From: Streptomyces qinglanensis
GTDB taxonomy: Bacteria > Actinomycetota > Actinomycetes > Streptomycetales > Streptomycetaceae
Reading direction: 5' to 3'
DNA length: 64,000 nt
NCBI RefSeq assembly: GCF_900111245.1
Contig: NZ_FOGO01000002.1
Location: forward strand, 372,001-436,000
Part shown: in pieces, positions 23,576 through 31,506 of the stretch
Layout: each line of letters starts with the position of its first letter
Position numbering within the stretch: the first letter of the stretch is position 1
Program-made: the position numbers and the translations under genes
Notes under the pieces: model-generated
Seen by the model: the letters and a program-made list of their open reading frames with translations, nothing else
The model's database searches: none
Told to the model about the DNA's origin: nothing

Positions 23576-23812
23576 ATGGCGAAGCCGCCTGCTCGCAAGC
23601 CGAAGAAGAAGGTTTGCGTGTTCTGCAAGGAGAAGATCTCCTACGTCGACTACAAGGACACGAACCTGCTGCGGAAGTTCATCTCCGACCGCGGCAAGAT
23701 CCGTGCCCGCCGGGTCACCGGCAACTGCACCCAGCACCAGCGCGACGTCGCCACGGCCGTCAAGAACAGCCGTGAGATGGCGCTGCTGCCCTACACCTCG
23801 ACCGCGCGATAA
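23576..23812 (+). CDS. rpsR: 30S ribosomal protein S18 (zinc-binding form)
   Basis: 78 residues: [73 protein letters not shown]. The CxxC pair near residues 14-17 and the GNC further on mark the zinc-containing (C+) type. Streptomyces usually also has a zinc-free paralogue elsewhere, induced on zinc starvation. GGAGTAGAG precedes the ATG. Confidence 0.96.
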   Translation: MAKPPARKPKKKVCVFCKEKISYVDYKDTNLLRKFISDRGKIRARRVTGNCTQHQRDVATAVKNSREMALLPYTSTAR

Positions 23813-23830
23813 GGGAAGGGTGACCACACC

Positions 23831-24277
23831 ATGAAGATCATCCTGACCAACGAGGTCTCCGGCCTCGGTGCCGCAGGCGACGTCGTCGAGGTGAAGGACG
23901 GCTACGCCCGCAACTACCTGGTCCCGCGCGGTTTCGCGATCCGCTGGACCAAGGGCGGCGAGAAGGACGTCGAGCAGATCCGCCGCGCCCGCAAGATCCG
24001 CGAGATCGCGACGATCGAGCAGGCCGACGAGATCAAGGCCCAGCTCGAGAACCTGCGCGTGGGCCTCACGGTGCGCGCCGGGGAGCAGGGCCGGCTGTTC
24101 GGCTCCGTCACCCAGGCGGACATCGCCGACGCCATCAAGGCGTCCGGTGGCCCCGACGTGGACAAGCGCCGCATCGAGGTGGGCTCGCCCATCAAGTCGC
24201 TGGGCGCCCACCAGGTCGCCGTGCGGCTGCACGCCGACGTGACCGCCACGGTCGGCGTCGACGTCGCAGCGGCCTGA
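23831..24277 (+). CDS. rplI: 50S ribosomal protein L9
   Basis: 148 residues starting [52 protein letters not shown], the L9 N-terminal domain with its conserved G-Y-A-R-N-(Y/F)-L-x-P motif. A long connecting helix and the C-terminal rRNA-binding domain follow ([20 protein letters not shown]). Last gene of the operon, followed by a strong hairpin. Confidence 0.97.
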   Translation: MKIILTNEVSGLGAAGDVVEVKDGYARNYLVPRGFAIRWTKGGEKDVEQIRRARKIREIATIEQADEIKAQLENLRVGLTVRAGEQGRLFGSVTQADIADAIKASGGPDVDKRRIEVGSPIKSLGAHQVAVRLHADVTATVGVDVAAA

Positions 24278-24350
24278 CGCCGCGCGCGACGCAGCTCGGC
24301 CGGGTCGGCCGCGGTCGGCCTGAGTCGGCCGAGGCCGGTTGACACCGACA

Positions 24351-24384
24351 GCAGGGCGCACTCCCTTCCGGGGGTGCGCCCTGC
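24351..24384 (+). terminator. Hairpin terminator of the rpsF-rplI operon
   Basis: Fifteen-base arms GCAGGGCGCACTCCC and GGGGGTGCGCCCTGC (one G-T pair) close a four-base loop, 73 bp after rplI and before the convergent MATE gene. Confidence 0.8.
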
Positions 24385-24453
24385 TGCGTGTCGTACCGGG
24401 GCCGTCGTACCGGGGGCCTGCCCGGCGCAGTGGCGCCCCGCCCGGCACCTCCG

Positions 24454-25797
24454 TCAGGCGCGGACCGCGCCGGTGACGGCCCAGCGTCCTGAGCGGGCCC
24501 GCAGGGCCAGGGTGACCAGCCGGGTGGCCATCATCAGCCCGGCGACGGTCCACCACAGCGAGGTGAGCCCGCCGCCGAGCGCCGGTACCGCCAGCGCGAC
24601 CGGCGCGAAGACCGCCAGGGTGACCAGCATGGCGCCCGCCAGATAGGGGCCGTCCCCGGCGCCCATGAGGACTCCGTCGAGCACGAACACCACGCCCGCG
24701 ATCGGCTGGGTGACGGCCACCACCAGCAGCACCGGGGTGAGCTGGTCGATCACGCCCTGGTCCGTCGTGAAGAGCGGCATGAACAGCGGCCGCACCAGTG
24801 CGACCAGCGCCCCCAGCACCACCCCGGAGACCACGCCCCACAGCACCATCCGCCGACAGGCCGCCGTGGCGCCCTCGACGTCCGAGGCCCCGAGGTAGCG
24901 CCCGATGATGGCCTGGCCGGCGATGGCGATGGCGTCCAGCGCGAAGGCGAGCAGCGACCAGAGGGTGAGGGTGATCTGGTGGGCCGCGATGTCCGCGTCG
25001 CCCATGCGCGCCGCCACCACCGTGGCGATCAGCAGAACGGCGCGCAGCGAGAGCGTCCGGATCAGCAGCGGGGCTCCGGCCCGCCCGCTGGCCCGGATCC
25101 CGGCGAGGTCGGGGCGCAGCGAGGCGCGGTGCCGCAGCGCGGCCCGCACCACCACGGTCAGATAGACCGCGGCCATCCCCCACTGCGCGAGCACCGTTCC
25201 CCAGGCGGAGCCGGCGATGCCGAGTCCGGCGCCGTAGACGAGCAGCGCGTTGAGCGCCGCGTTCGCGCTGAACCCGCCGACGGCCACGTACAGCGGGGTC
25301 CGGGTGTCCTGGAGGCCCCGCAGTACTCCGGTCGCGGCGAGGACGACGAGCATGGCCGGGATGCCGAGTGCGCTGATGCGCAGGTAGGTGGTGCCGGGCG
25401 GGGCCGCGGTCGGTGAGGCGCCGAACGCGTCGACGAGCCAGGGGGCGGTCGGCAGCACGGCCGCCACCACGAGGCCGCCCAGCAGGAGCGCGAGCCAGAT
25501 GCCGTCGAGGCCCTGGCGGAGTGCGGCGGGCAGATCGTCGGCGCCCAGCCGGCGGGCGACGGCGGCGGTGGTGGCGTAGGCGAGGAAGACGAAGATGTTC
25601 ACGCCCGTCTGCAGCAGTGCCGCGGCGACGCCGAGCCCGGCGAGCTGGGGGGTGCCGAGGTGGCCGACGATGGCGCTGTCGGCCATGACGAAGAGGGGCT
25701 CCGCGACGAGTGCGCCGAAGGCGGGGAGGGCGAGCGCGATGATTTCACGGTCGTGGCGTCGCACGGCGGCGCGCGTGGTCGGGGAAGCGGGGCTCAT
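24454..25797 (-). CDS. MATE family efflux transporter (DinF-like)
   Basis: 447 residues with twelve hydrophobic segments in two similar halves. MATE landmarks include IIALALPAFGALVAEPLFVMADSAIVGHLGTPQLAGLGVAA at the N-terminus and LRAVLLIATVVAARMGDADIAAHQITLTLWSLLAFALDAIAIAGQAIIGRYLG in the second half. This sequence resembles the DinF branch. The family exports cationic or toxic compounds with Na+ or H+ coupling; the substrate is unknown. The start MSPASPTTRAAVRRHD at 25797 was preferred to an upstream start with poor codon use. The position between rplI and dnaB is conserved in Streptomyces. Confidence 0.9.
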   Translation of the reverse strand: MSPASPTTRAAVRRHDREIIALALPAFGALVAEPLFVMADSAIVGHLGTPQLAGLGVAAALLQTGVNIFVFLAYATTAAVARRLGADDLPAALRQGLDGIWLALLLGGLVVAAVLPTAPWLVDAFGASPTAAPPGTTYLRISALGIPAMLVVLAATGVLRGLQDTRTPLYVAVGGFSANAALNALLVYGAGLGIAGSAWGTVLAQWGMAAVYLTVVVRAALRHRASLRPDLAGIRASGRAGAPLLIRTLSLRAVLLIATVVAARMGDADIAAHQITLTLWSLLAFALDAIAIAGQAIIGRYLGASDVEGATAACRRMVLWGVVSGVVLGALVALVRPLFMPLFTTDQGVIDQLTPVLLVVAVTQPIAGVVFVLDGVLMGAGDGPYLAGAMLVTLAVFAPVALAVPALGGGLTSLWWTVAGLMMATRLVTLALRARSGRWAVTGAVRA

Positions 25798-26267
25798 AGG
25801 TTCGATCCAAACATCCACAGGTAATGAGCACAATGGGCCGGTGACGCTTACTTTACGGTGTACGCGACAGGCGCGAACACCCTCGGTGATCCTCCCGGGA
25901 GTGCCGACGGAAAGTTTTTTCGCCGCACAGGGCGTGGATGATGAAAGCGCAGGTCAGGGTAGCTGTCGCGGCGAGGTGTGGAAGTAATCCACAGCACTGT
26001 CCCCCGACTCGTGCACAGCTTTCGGCGGCTTCTCCACAGGTTGGCTCCGGCTGTCCACACCACCCTGTGGATAAGGTGATTGGCTGAACCGTGCGGGCCG
26101 CCTACGGTGTACCAGCGCCCGTGCAGCCCGTTTCAGCGTTTCCCCTTTCTTCACCGTCGCAGCGACGCGCCGTAACCCGGGCCGGGCGGCCCGATTGCCA
26201 GCGTTTGTCAGTGCTGTGCCGTAAGACTGTGCCCTACGACGGGACCTGTGGGAGGAGGCGAAGCGGG
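25798..26267. other. Divergent region upstream of dnaB with DnaA-box-like motifs
   Basis: About 470 bp with lower GC than its surroundings, between the MATE and dnaB starts. It contains five TCCACA-type 9-mers resembling DnaA boxes (clustered ones listed separately). The rest shows no supported gene. A GGAGGAGG ribosome-binding site closes the region. Confidence 0.6.
25985..26074. promoter_or_regulatory. Cluster of DnaA-box-like 9-mers upstream of dnaB
   Basis: Within 90 bp are TAATCCACA (25985-25993), TTCTCCACA (26030-26038), CTGTCCACA (26051-26059) and, on the minus strand, a perfect TTATCCACA (26066-26074). A further ACATCCACA lies at 25811-25819. TTATCCACA is the classic box; CTGTCCACA is one base from the TTGTCCACA favoured in Streptomyces. 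DnaA binding is inferred. Confidence 0.55.
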
Positions 26268-29072
26268 GTGACCCAGCAGCCCGAGCACGTGGAGGACCCC
26301 TGGGCCGCCGACCTCGCCACCGAGGAGGGCTTCGCCCTGACGGCGCAGCCGCCGCAGGGCCGCCGGCGCAACGGCAGCAACGGCGGGAGCAACGGCGGAC
26401 CGGGCGGCGGTCCCCGCTCCGGGTCCGGCGCGGAGCGCTCCGGAGCCGGTCTGCCCGAACAGCACGAGCGCGGAGCAGAGGGCCCGGCAGGCGGGTTCGA
26501 GCGGGTGCCCCCGCAGGATCTGGAGGCGGAGAAGTCCGTTCTGGGCGGCATGCTGCTGTCCAAGGACGCCATCGCCGACGTGGTCGAGGTCCTCAAGGGC
26601 GTCGACTTCTACCGTCCCGCGCACGAGACGGTCTACCAGGCGATCCTCGACCTCTACGCCAAGGGCGAGCCCGCCGACCCCATCACCGTCACCGCCGAGC
26701 TCACCCGGCGTGGGGAGATCGCCCGCGTCGGCGGCCCCGGCTACGTCCAGTCGCTGGTCCAAGCCGTCCCCACCGCGGCCAACGCCGAGTACTACGCGGA
26801 GATCGTCCACGAGCGCGCCATCCTGCGCCGCCTGGTCGAGGCGGGCACCCGCATCACCCAGATGGGCTATGCGGCGGACGGCGACGTCGACGACATCGTC
26901 AACGGTGCCCAGGCCGAGATCTACGCCGTCACCGAGCAGCGCACCTCCGAGGACTACCTCCCGCTCGGCGACATCATGGAGGGTGCCCTCGACGAGATCG
27001 AGGCCATCGGCTCCCGCAGCGGCCAGATGACCGGTGTCCCCACCGGCTTCACCGACCTCGACTCGCTCACCAACGGCCTGCATCCCGGCCAGATGATCGT
27101 CATCGCCGCCCGTCCCGCCATGGGCAAGGCCCTCGCGCTGGACACCCCCCTCGCCACCCCCTCCGGGTGGACGACGATGGGCGAGGTGAAGGTCGGGGAG
27201 CGGCTGCTGGACGCGCACGGCCGCGCCACCCGCGTCACCGCCGCCACCGAGGTCATGGCGGACCGGCCCTGCTACGAGGTCCGGTTCGACGACGGCACCG
27301 TGCTCGTCGCCGACGCCGAACACCAATGGCTCACGGACACCCGCGCCTCCCGCCGGGCCGCGCGGGAGGCGGCACGCCGCGGCGACGGCCGCCCCGCGCA
27401 GGAACTCCCGGCGGTGCGCACCACCCGGCAGCTCGCCGAGACCCTGCACTCCGCGTCCGGCCACCGTCCCGACCACCGCCCCGACCACTCAGTGCGGAAC
27501 ACGGCCCCGCTGGACCTGCCGGAGCGCCAACTGCCGCTCGCGCCGTACACGCTGGGCGCCTGGCTCGGCAGCTCCCCCGACGTCGACGGGGCCGCCGCGG
27601 CCGACGGTGCCCCCGAGGTCGACGGGCCCGCCGACGTCGCCGGGGCCGCCGACACGCTCCTGGTCACCACCGACGAACCCGAGGTGCTGCTCCACATCGG
27701 CGCCGACGGATACGCCACCTCCCGCGTGGGCCACTCGGCGAGCCACGCGCTCCACCTGCCCGGCGCTCCCGTGCCGTCCGGAAGCGTCCGGACTCTTCTC
27801 CGCACCATGGGGATGTCGGAGAACACGCGCATCCCGCGGAGCTGTCTGCGCGCCTCCGTGGCCCAGCGCCGGGCGCTCCTGGCCGGGCTGCTGGACACCC
27901 ACGGCACGGTCGGGGAGGCGGGCGCCGTCAGCTTCGCCGTCACCCGGCAGCAGTTCGCCGAGGACTTCCGCGAACTGCTGCTCGGCCTCGGCTACCGCTG
28001 CGCCTGGACCACCCGCCGCGTGCGGGGCGGGCACGAGGGCCACGGGGCCGGTGAGAGCAACGCTGTCCGCGGCGACCACGGCGACCACGGCGACCACGGC
28101 GACCACGGTGTCCGCGAGGACCACGAGGACCACGAGGACCGCGAGGGATCCCCGACGGACCCGGTGCTCCACGAGATCACCTTCACCACCCCCGACGAGG
28201 TCTTCCGGCTGGAGCGGAAGCGGCTGCTCCACAAGGAGCGCAGGCCCGCGCACGCCCCCCGTGCGGATGCCCGGTTCATCACCGAGGTGCGCCCGGTCCC
28301 CAGCGTCCCGGTGCGCTGTGTGCAGGTGGACAACGCCGACAGCCTCTATCTGGCCGGCCGGTCGATGGTTCCCACGCACAACTCCACGCTGGCCCTGGAC
28401 TTCGCCCGCGCCTGCTCCATCAAGCACACCATGCCCAGCGTGATCTTCTCCCTGGAGATGGGCCGCAACGAGATCGCCATGCGCCTGCTGTCCGCCGAGG
28501 CCCGGGTGGCGCTGCACCACATGCGCTCGGGTTCCATGACGGACGAGGACTGGACGCGGCTGGCCCGCCAGATGCCGCAGGTCACCGACGCGCCCCTGTA
28601 CATCGACGACTCGCCGAACCTGTCGATGATGGAGATCCGCGCCAAGTGCCGCCGCCTCAAGCAGCGCAACGACCTCCAACTCATCGTCATCGACTACCTC
28701 CAGCTCATGCAGACGGGCGGCTCCCGCCGCCCCGAGAGCCGCCAGCAGGAGGTCTCGGAGATGTCCCGTAACCTCAAGCTGCTGGCCAAGGAGCTGGAAG
28801 TCCCGGTCATCGCCCTCTCCCAGCTCAACCGCGGCCCCGAGCAGCGGACCGACAAGAAGCCGATGGTCTCCGACCTGCGTGAGTCCGGCTCCATCGAGCA
28901 GGACGCGGACATGGTGATCCTGCTGCACCGCGAGGACGCCTACGAGAAGGAATCCCCGCGCGCGGGCGAGGCCGACCTGATCGTCGCCAAGCACCGCAAC
29001 GGCCCCACCGCCACCATCACGGTCGCCTTCCAGGGCCACTATTCCCGCTTCGTCGACATGGCCCAGACCTGA
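26268..29072 (+). CDS. dnaB: Replicative DNA helicase DnaB with in-frame intein
   Basis: 934 residues as translated, about 516 after intein removal. An N-terminal disordered region is followed by the DnaB N domain (RVPPQDLEAEKSVLGGMLLSKDAIADVVEVL) and the linker. The RecA-like motor has a Walker A motif (ARPAMGK|STLALDF) split by the intein after K287. Walker B (LIVIDYLQLM), ALSQLNRG and the DLRESGSIEQDADMVILLHRED arginine-finger region come after it. It unwinds DNA at the replication fork as a hexamer. The start is GTG with GGAGGAGG nine bases upstream; the frame is open farther up but without coding character. Without splicing the ATPase site would be destroyed, so the intein must be active. 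Confidence 0.96.
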   Translation: MTQQPEHVEDPWAADLATEEGFALTAQPPQGRRRNGSNGGSNGGPGGGPRSGSGAERSGAGLPEQHERGAEGPAGGFERVPPQDLEAEKSVLGGMLLSKDAIADVVEVLKGVDFYRPAHETVYQAILDLYAKGEPADPITVTAELTRRGEIARVGGPGYVQSLVQAVPTAANAEYYAEIVHERAILRRLVEAGTRITQMGYAADGDVDDIVNGAQAEIYAVTEQRTSEDYLPLGDIMEGALDEIEAIGSRSGQMTGVPTGFTDLDSLTNGLHPGQMIVIAARPAMGKALALDTPLATPSGWTTMGEVKVGERLLDAHGRATRVTAATEVMADRPCYEVRFDDGTVLVADAEHQWLTDTRASRRAAREAARRGDGRPAQELPAVRTTRQLAETLHSASGHRPDHRPDHSVRNTAPLDLPERQLPLAPYTLGAWLGSSPDVDGAAAADGAPEVDGPADVAGAADTLLVTTDEPEVLLHIGADGYATSRVGHSASHALHLPGAPVPSGSVRTLLRTMGMSENTRIPRSCLRASVAQRRALLAGLLDTHGTVGEAGAVSFAVTRQQFAEDFRELLLGLGYRCAWTTRRVRGGHEGHGAGESNAVRGDHGDHGDHGDHGVREDHEDHEDREGSPTDPVLHEITFTTPDEVFRLERKRLLHKERRPAHAPRADARFITEVRPVPSVPVRCVQVDNADSLYLAGRSMVPTHNSTLALDFARACSIKHTMPSVIFSLEMGRNEIAMRLLSAEARVALHHMRSGSMTDEDWTRLARQMPQVTDAPLYIDDSPNLSMMEIRAKCRRLKQRNDLQLIVIDYLQLMQTGGSRRPESRQQEVSEMSRNLKLLAKELEVPVIALSQLNRGPEQRTDKKPMVSDLRESGSIEQDADMVILLHREDAYEKESPRAGEADLIVAKHRNGPTATITVAFQGHYSRFVDMAQT
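27129..28382 (+). mobile_element. Class 3 intein in dnaB with degenerate LAGLIDADG endonuclease
   Basis: 418 residues lie in frame between Lys287 and Ser706 of DnaB. The first residue is Ala, not Cys or Ser, so class 1 splicing is impossible. The class 3 signature is present: Trp67 in the block B context DAEHQWLT, Cys397 in block F (PVRCVQV) and Thr416 in block G (VPTHN). Terminal Asn418 is followed by extein Ser. A homing-endonuclease domain has LLAGLLDTHG at 250-259, but its other motif reads LGAWLGSSPD, with the expected acidic residue replaced, so DNA cleavage is probably lost. Residues 314-338 are a His/Asp repeat from 9-bp tandem duplications. Confidence 0.92.
28070..28140 (+). repeat. 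9-bp tandem repeats inside the intein
   Basis: Four copies of GGCGACCAC are followed, after a short break, by GAGGACCAC-type copies, encoding GDHGDHGDHGDHGVREDHEDHED. They fall between the endonuclease domain and the C-terminal splicing blocks, so length change there should be tolerated. Confidence 0.85.
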
Positions 29073-29194
29073 CGTCCGGTGTAGGTTCCCGTTTCCGCTG
29101 TCCTTTTCTCATCGACCGTGGCCCGTGTCCGGCCCCAAGGCCACTGCGCTGAGGCGGGCTTCTTGCCCTGTCGCATTGAAGCCATCGGCGCCGT

Positions 29195-30223
29195 TCAGCG
29201 TGAGTAGTCCGCGAGAGTAAGCAGCAGGTGGGCAGACTCTGGGCGCACGTGGTCTGAGTGTGCTCCGGCCGGGTTGAGGCGGCGACCGCGGACGAACACA
29301 TCGGAGGCGTCGATGTTGACGAAGCGATGGTCCAGAGCGGAGAGCGGATACCGCTCGGCGAGCGGCAGCAGACGCGTGGTGTACATGGGCGCGGGTGCCG
29401 GGCCGATTCCGGAGTGCCCGATGCCGGACTGCTGTTCGGCCCGCAGGTGCCAGAATCCCGTTGCCCGGTCGTGGCGGGAGTATGTGGCGACGATGGGGCC
29501 TCTTAGCGGAGCTCCGTCGTGTTCCTCGCTCGGCAGGATGTGTGGAAAGAGCGAGAGGAACGCATCGCGTCGTGCGGCCATCTGGAACAGCAGCATGCTG
29601 TCCGCGGCGAACGGGTGGGAGGAGGAGCCGTTCACTGAGTGCCAGCCGAGTGTGTAGTCGAGCCGGGCGTCCGCCGCCCATTGCACCGCCTCGCATACGA
29701 ACCGGCAGCCGAAGGAATGTCCGATGAGGTGGAGGAATTGACCGTCGCGGGTGGCCAGCACGGGCGCTGCGCCGGGGTCCGCCCGCTCGGCGTCCAGATA
29801 GCCGAGAAGCCGGCCCAGAATGTGGGCAGCATGTCCGTCTCCGTCGCGTGCGCCCATGGCGTGCGCCCGGTCCCTTATCTTTCGGTAGCCGGCGGGGGTG
29901 ACCGGGCTGGATGACGGCCAGCGCACGACGACACACCATGGGTTAAATCCCGCGGCCGCCAGGGCCGGATATCGGGCCGGAGCCGCCGCTAGGTTGTCGT
30001 GTGCCAAGGCTGTTAGCCGTTCAGCGGTGCGGTGGGCAGAGTTGGGGGACGTCTGCCAGCCGTGGACGTAGACAAGAATGTCCGTCGCCCAGGCGGGCGG
30101 GGTGAGACGCTCTGCGAAATAGTCGCGCAGCCAAGGCTCGGGCACCGGCTCACCGGTGTGAGCGTCGAGTAGCCAGCCGTCCTCGTCCAGGTCGATGGCC
30201 TCGATCGAGGCGACGCTGCTCAT
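29195..30223 (-). CDS. Alpha/beta-hydrolase, probable effector of CHAT operon
   Basis: 342 residues, last gene of the three-gene operon; its ATG overlaps the CHAT stop (ATGA). The alpha/beta-hydrolase core is clear: ILVYVHGWQTSPNSAHRTAERL (oxyanion HGW, residues 54-56), nucleophile elbow LIGHSFGCRF with Ser170, probable acid Asp252 in YSRHDRATGF, and catalytic His among AHSDHVRPESAH (325 or 332). A short N-terminal segment (SSVASIEAIDLDEDGWLLDAHTGEPVPEPWLRDYF) precedes the core and could be a proteolytic target. There is no signal peptide or membrane helix, so it should be cytosolic. A lipase or esterase role is inferred; the family fold alone does not fix the substrate. GC is clearly lower than its neighbours. 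Confidence 0.82.
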   Translation of the reverse strand: MSSVASIEAIDLDEDGWLLDAHTGEPVPEPWLRDYFAERLTPPAWATDILVYVHGWQTSPNSAHRTAERLTALAHDNLAAAPARYPALAAAGFNPWCVVVRWPSSSPVTPAGYRKIRDRAHAMGARDGDGHAAHILGRLLGYLDAERADPGAAPVLATRDGQFLHLIGHSFGCRFVCEAVQWAADARLDYTLGWHSVNGSSSHPFAADSMLLFQMAARRDAFLSLFPHILPSEEHDGAPLRGPIVATYSRHDRATGFWHLRAEQQSGIGHSGIGPAPAPMYTTRLLPLAERYPLSALDHRFVNIDASDVFVRGRRLNPAGAHSDHVRPESAHLLLTLADYSR

Positions 30224-31503
30224 ATCTTTTCTCCGTTGGTCAGTTCCAGGCGGGTGTCCATGCCGCCTTGCAGCCCGTAGGCGAACCCAAGAGGGTTGCG
30301 GTACTGGGCGGCGAAGTGCTGGGCCAACTCGTGCGCGATCCCACCAGCAGTCGCGTTGCCGCGCAGGTATCGCGTGACGAACTCCAGCGCGTATTCGGCG
30401 GCGAACGCCTGCGGCATCGAGATCAACGGTCCGAGGACGCCCTGCGCGCCATTCTCGATGAGCACGCGCCCGAGGAACGCACGGGCCACACTCGCTCCGG
30501 AGACTCCGGCGTGACAGGCGTTGAGAAGGACGAACGGTCGGAAATCGGTGTCCCGGCGAGGCGCCAGCAAGGTGCGTAGTTCGTAGCCGTCAATCTCCGT
30601 GCCGTCCGTGAGCCTGATGACCGGGACGTGGGGCTCCGGCTTGTTGTCCTTGAACTCGCCGTGGCACCAGAAATACATCACTTGCTCGTCCAGAGCCGAC
30701 TCTGCGAAGTCGCGGACCAGTTCCTCGTAGGTCGTGCGCACGGTGCACTCCGTGCCCTCCGCCAAGACCTTCGCGACCTCGTCTGCCCTCGTGCCGCGGC
30801 CCAGGCGGGCGTCGTGGTTCAGACTGACCTTGGGCTGCTCGTGTGCCGTGCAGGGAGGTCCGACCCACGTGTAGGCGTCGGCGGTGTGCTCGATCTGATG
30901 GCGGTGTCCGAGGAACCGGGAAAAGAGGGCGTCCAAGGTTGCTGCAGACGCGGTGGATTCTTGGGCTATACAGAGCATGGGCCAGGGCAGATGCAGGTCG
31001 GAGTCGAACCGCACCCGTAGCCCCTCCTGGGAAAGAGCTGATCGCAGGTACGTGCGGAACATCTCCGTGCGTACGTCGTCTCCACGCAGGAGCGTGTTAA
31101 ACAGCAAGGATTCTCCACTACGGGCCAGACGTGCTATTGCCAGGCGCAGTTGCTCCTCTGGTTCGCCGCTGAGGTCGGCGTTCGTTGCGTATGGACGCCA
31201 CCGGCTCCCCAGAGCCCGGCGTCGGTCGTCGGTCGGCTGGAATTCAACAAACCACGTCCTCCAAAGCTCGCAAAGCCGGGCCGCCTCGGCATGGACATCG
31301 TCGGACCGGGCGATCAGGTCGGCCTTGTGCTCGCTGCCGTGGATGGCCGGAACGGACGTGCCTGAGATCCGGGCCCGGATTCGGCCGCCGCCGAGGACGT
31401 CGAAGCTGACGCGGAGATCGGGCGGCTCCGTCTCCAGGTGCGGCAGAAAGCGGAAGCCGTCGCTGGGGTCCTGGACGACGCGTGTGGTCACGGGGCGGGG
31501 CAC
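30220..31503 (-). CDS. CHAT-domain caspase-like peptidase
   Basis: 427 residues. The C-terminal half is a CHAT (caspase HetF-associated) domain. It has the lead-in FDSDLHLPWPMLCIAQ at 166-181, catalytic His281 in VMYFWCHGEF, and catalytic Cys330 in FVLLNACHAGVSG. LIENGAQGVLGPLISMPQAFAAEYALEFVTRYLRG then matches the family's conserved end. The N-terminal roughly 160 residues form an unassigned alpha/beta region (RVSFDVLGGGRIRARISG) and no TPR repeats are seen. CHAT proteins cleave partner proteins in conflict systems such as gasdermin activation and Craspase. It lies 3 nt after the pseudokinase and overlaps the hydrolase by 4 nt, so the three products are made together. Confidence 0.88.
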   Translation of the reverse strand: MPRPVTTRVVQDPSDGFRFLPHLETEPPDLRVSFDVLGGGRIRARISGTSVPAIHGSEHKADLIARSDDVHAEAARLCELWRTWFVEFQPTDDRRRALGSRWRPYATNADLSGEPEEQLRLAIARLARSGESLLFNTLLRGDDVRTEMFRTYLRSALSQEGLRVRFDSDLHLPWPMLCIAQESTASAATLDALFSRFLGHRHQIEHTADAYTWVGPPCTAHEQPKVSLNHDARLGRGTRADEVAKVLAEGTECTVRTTYEELVRDFAESALDEQVMYFWCHGEFKDNKPEPHVPVIRLTDGTEIDGYELRTLLAPRRDTDFRPFVLLNACHAGVSGASVARAFLGRVLIENGAQGVLGPLISMPQAFAAEYALEFVTRYLRGNATAGGIAHELAQHFAAQYRNPLGFAYGLQGGMDTRLELTNGEKI

Positions 31504-31506
31504 CGG

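Noticed and set aside
29195..30223. Housekeeping lipase or secreted esterase
   Set aside because: No signal peptide, operon coupling to a CHAT peptidase and atypical GC make a housekeeping role less likely, though it cannot be excluded.
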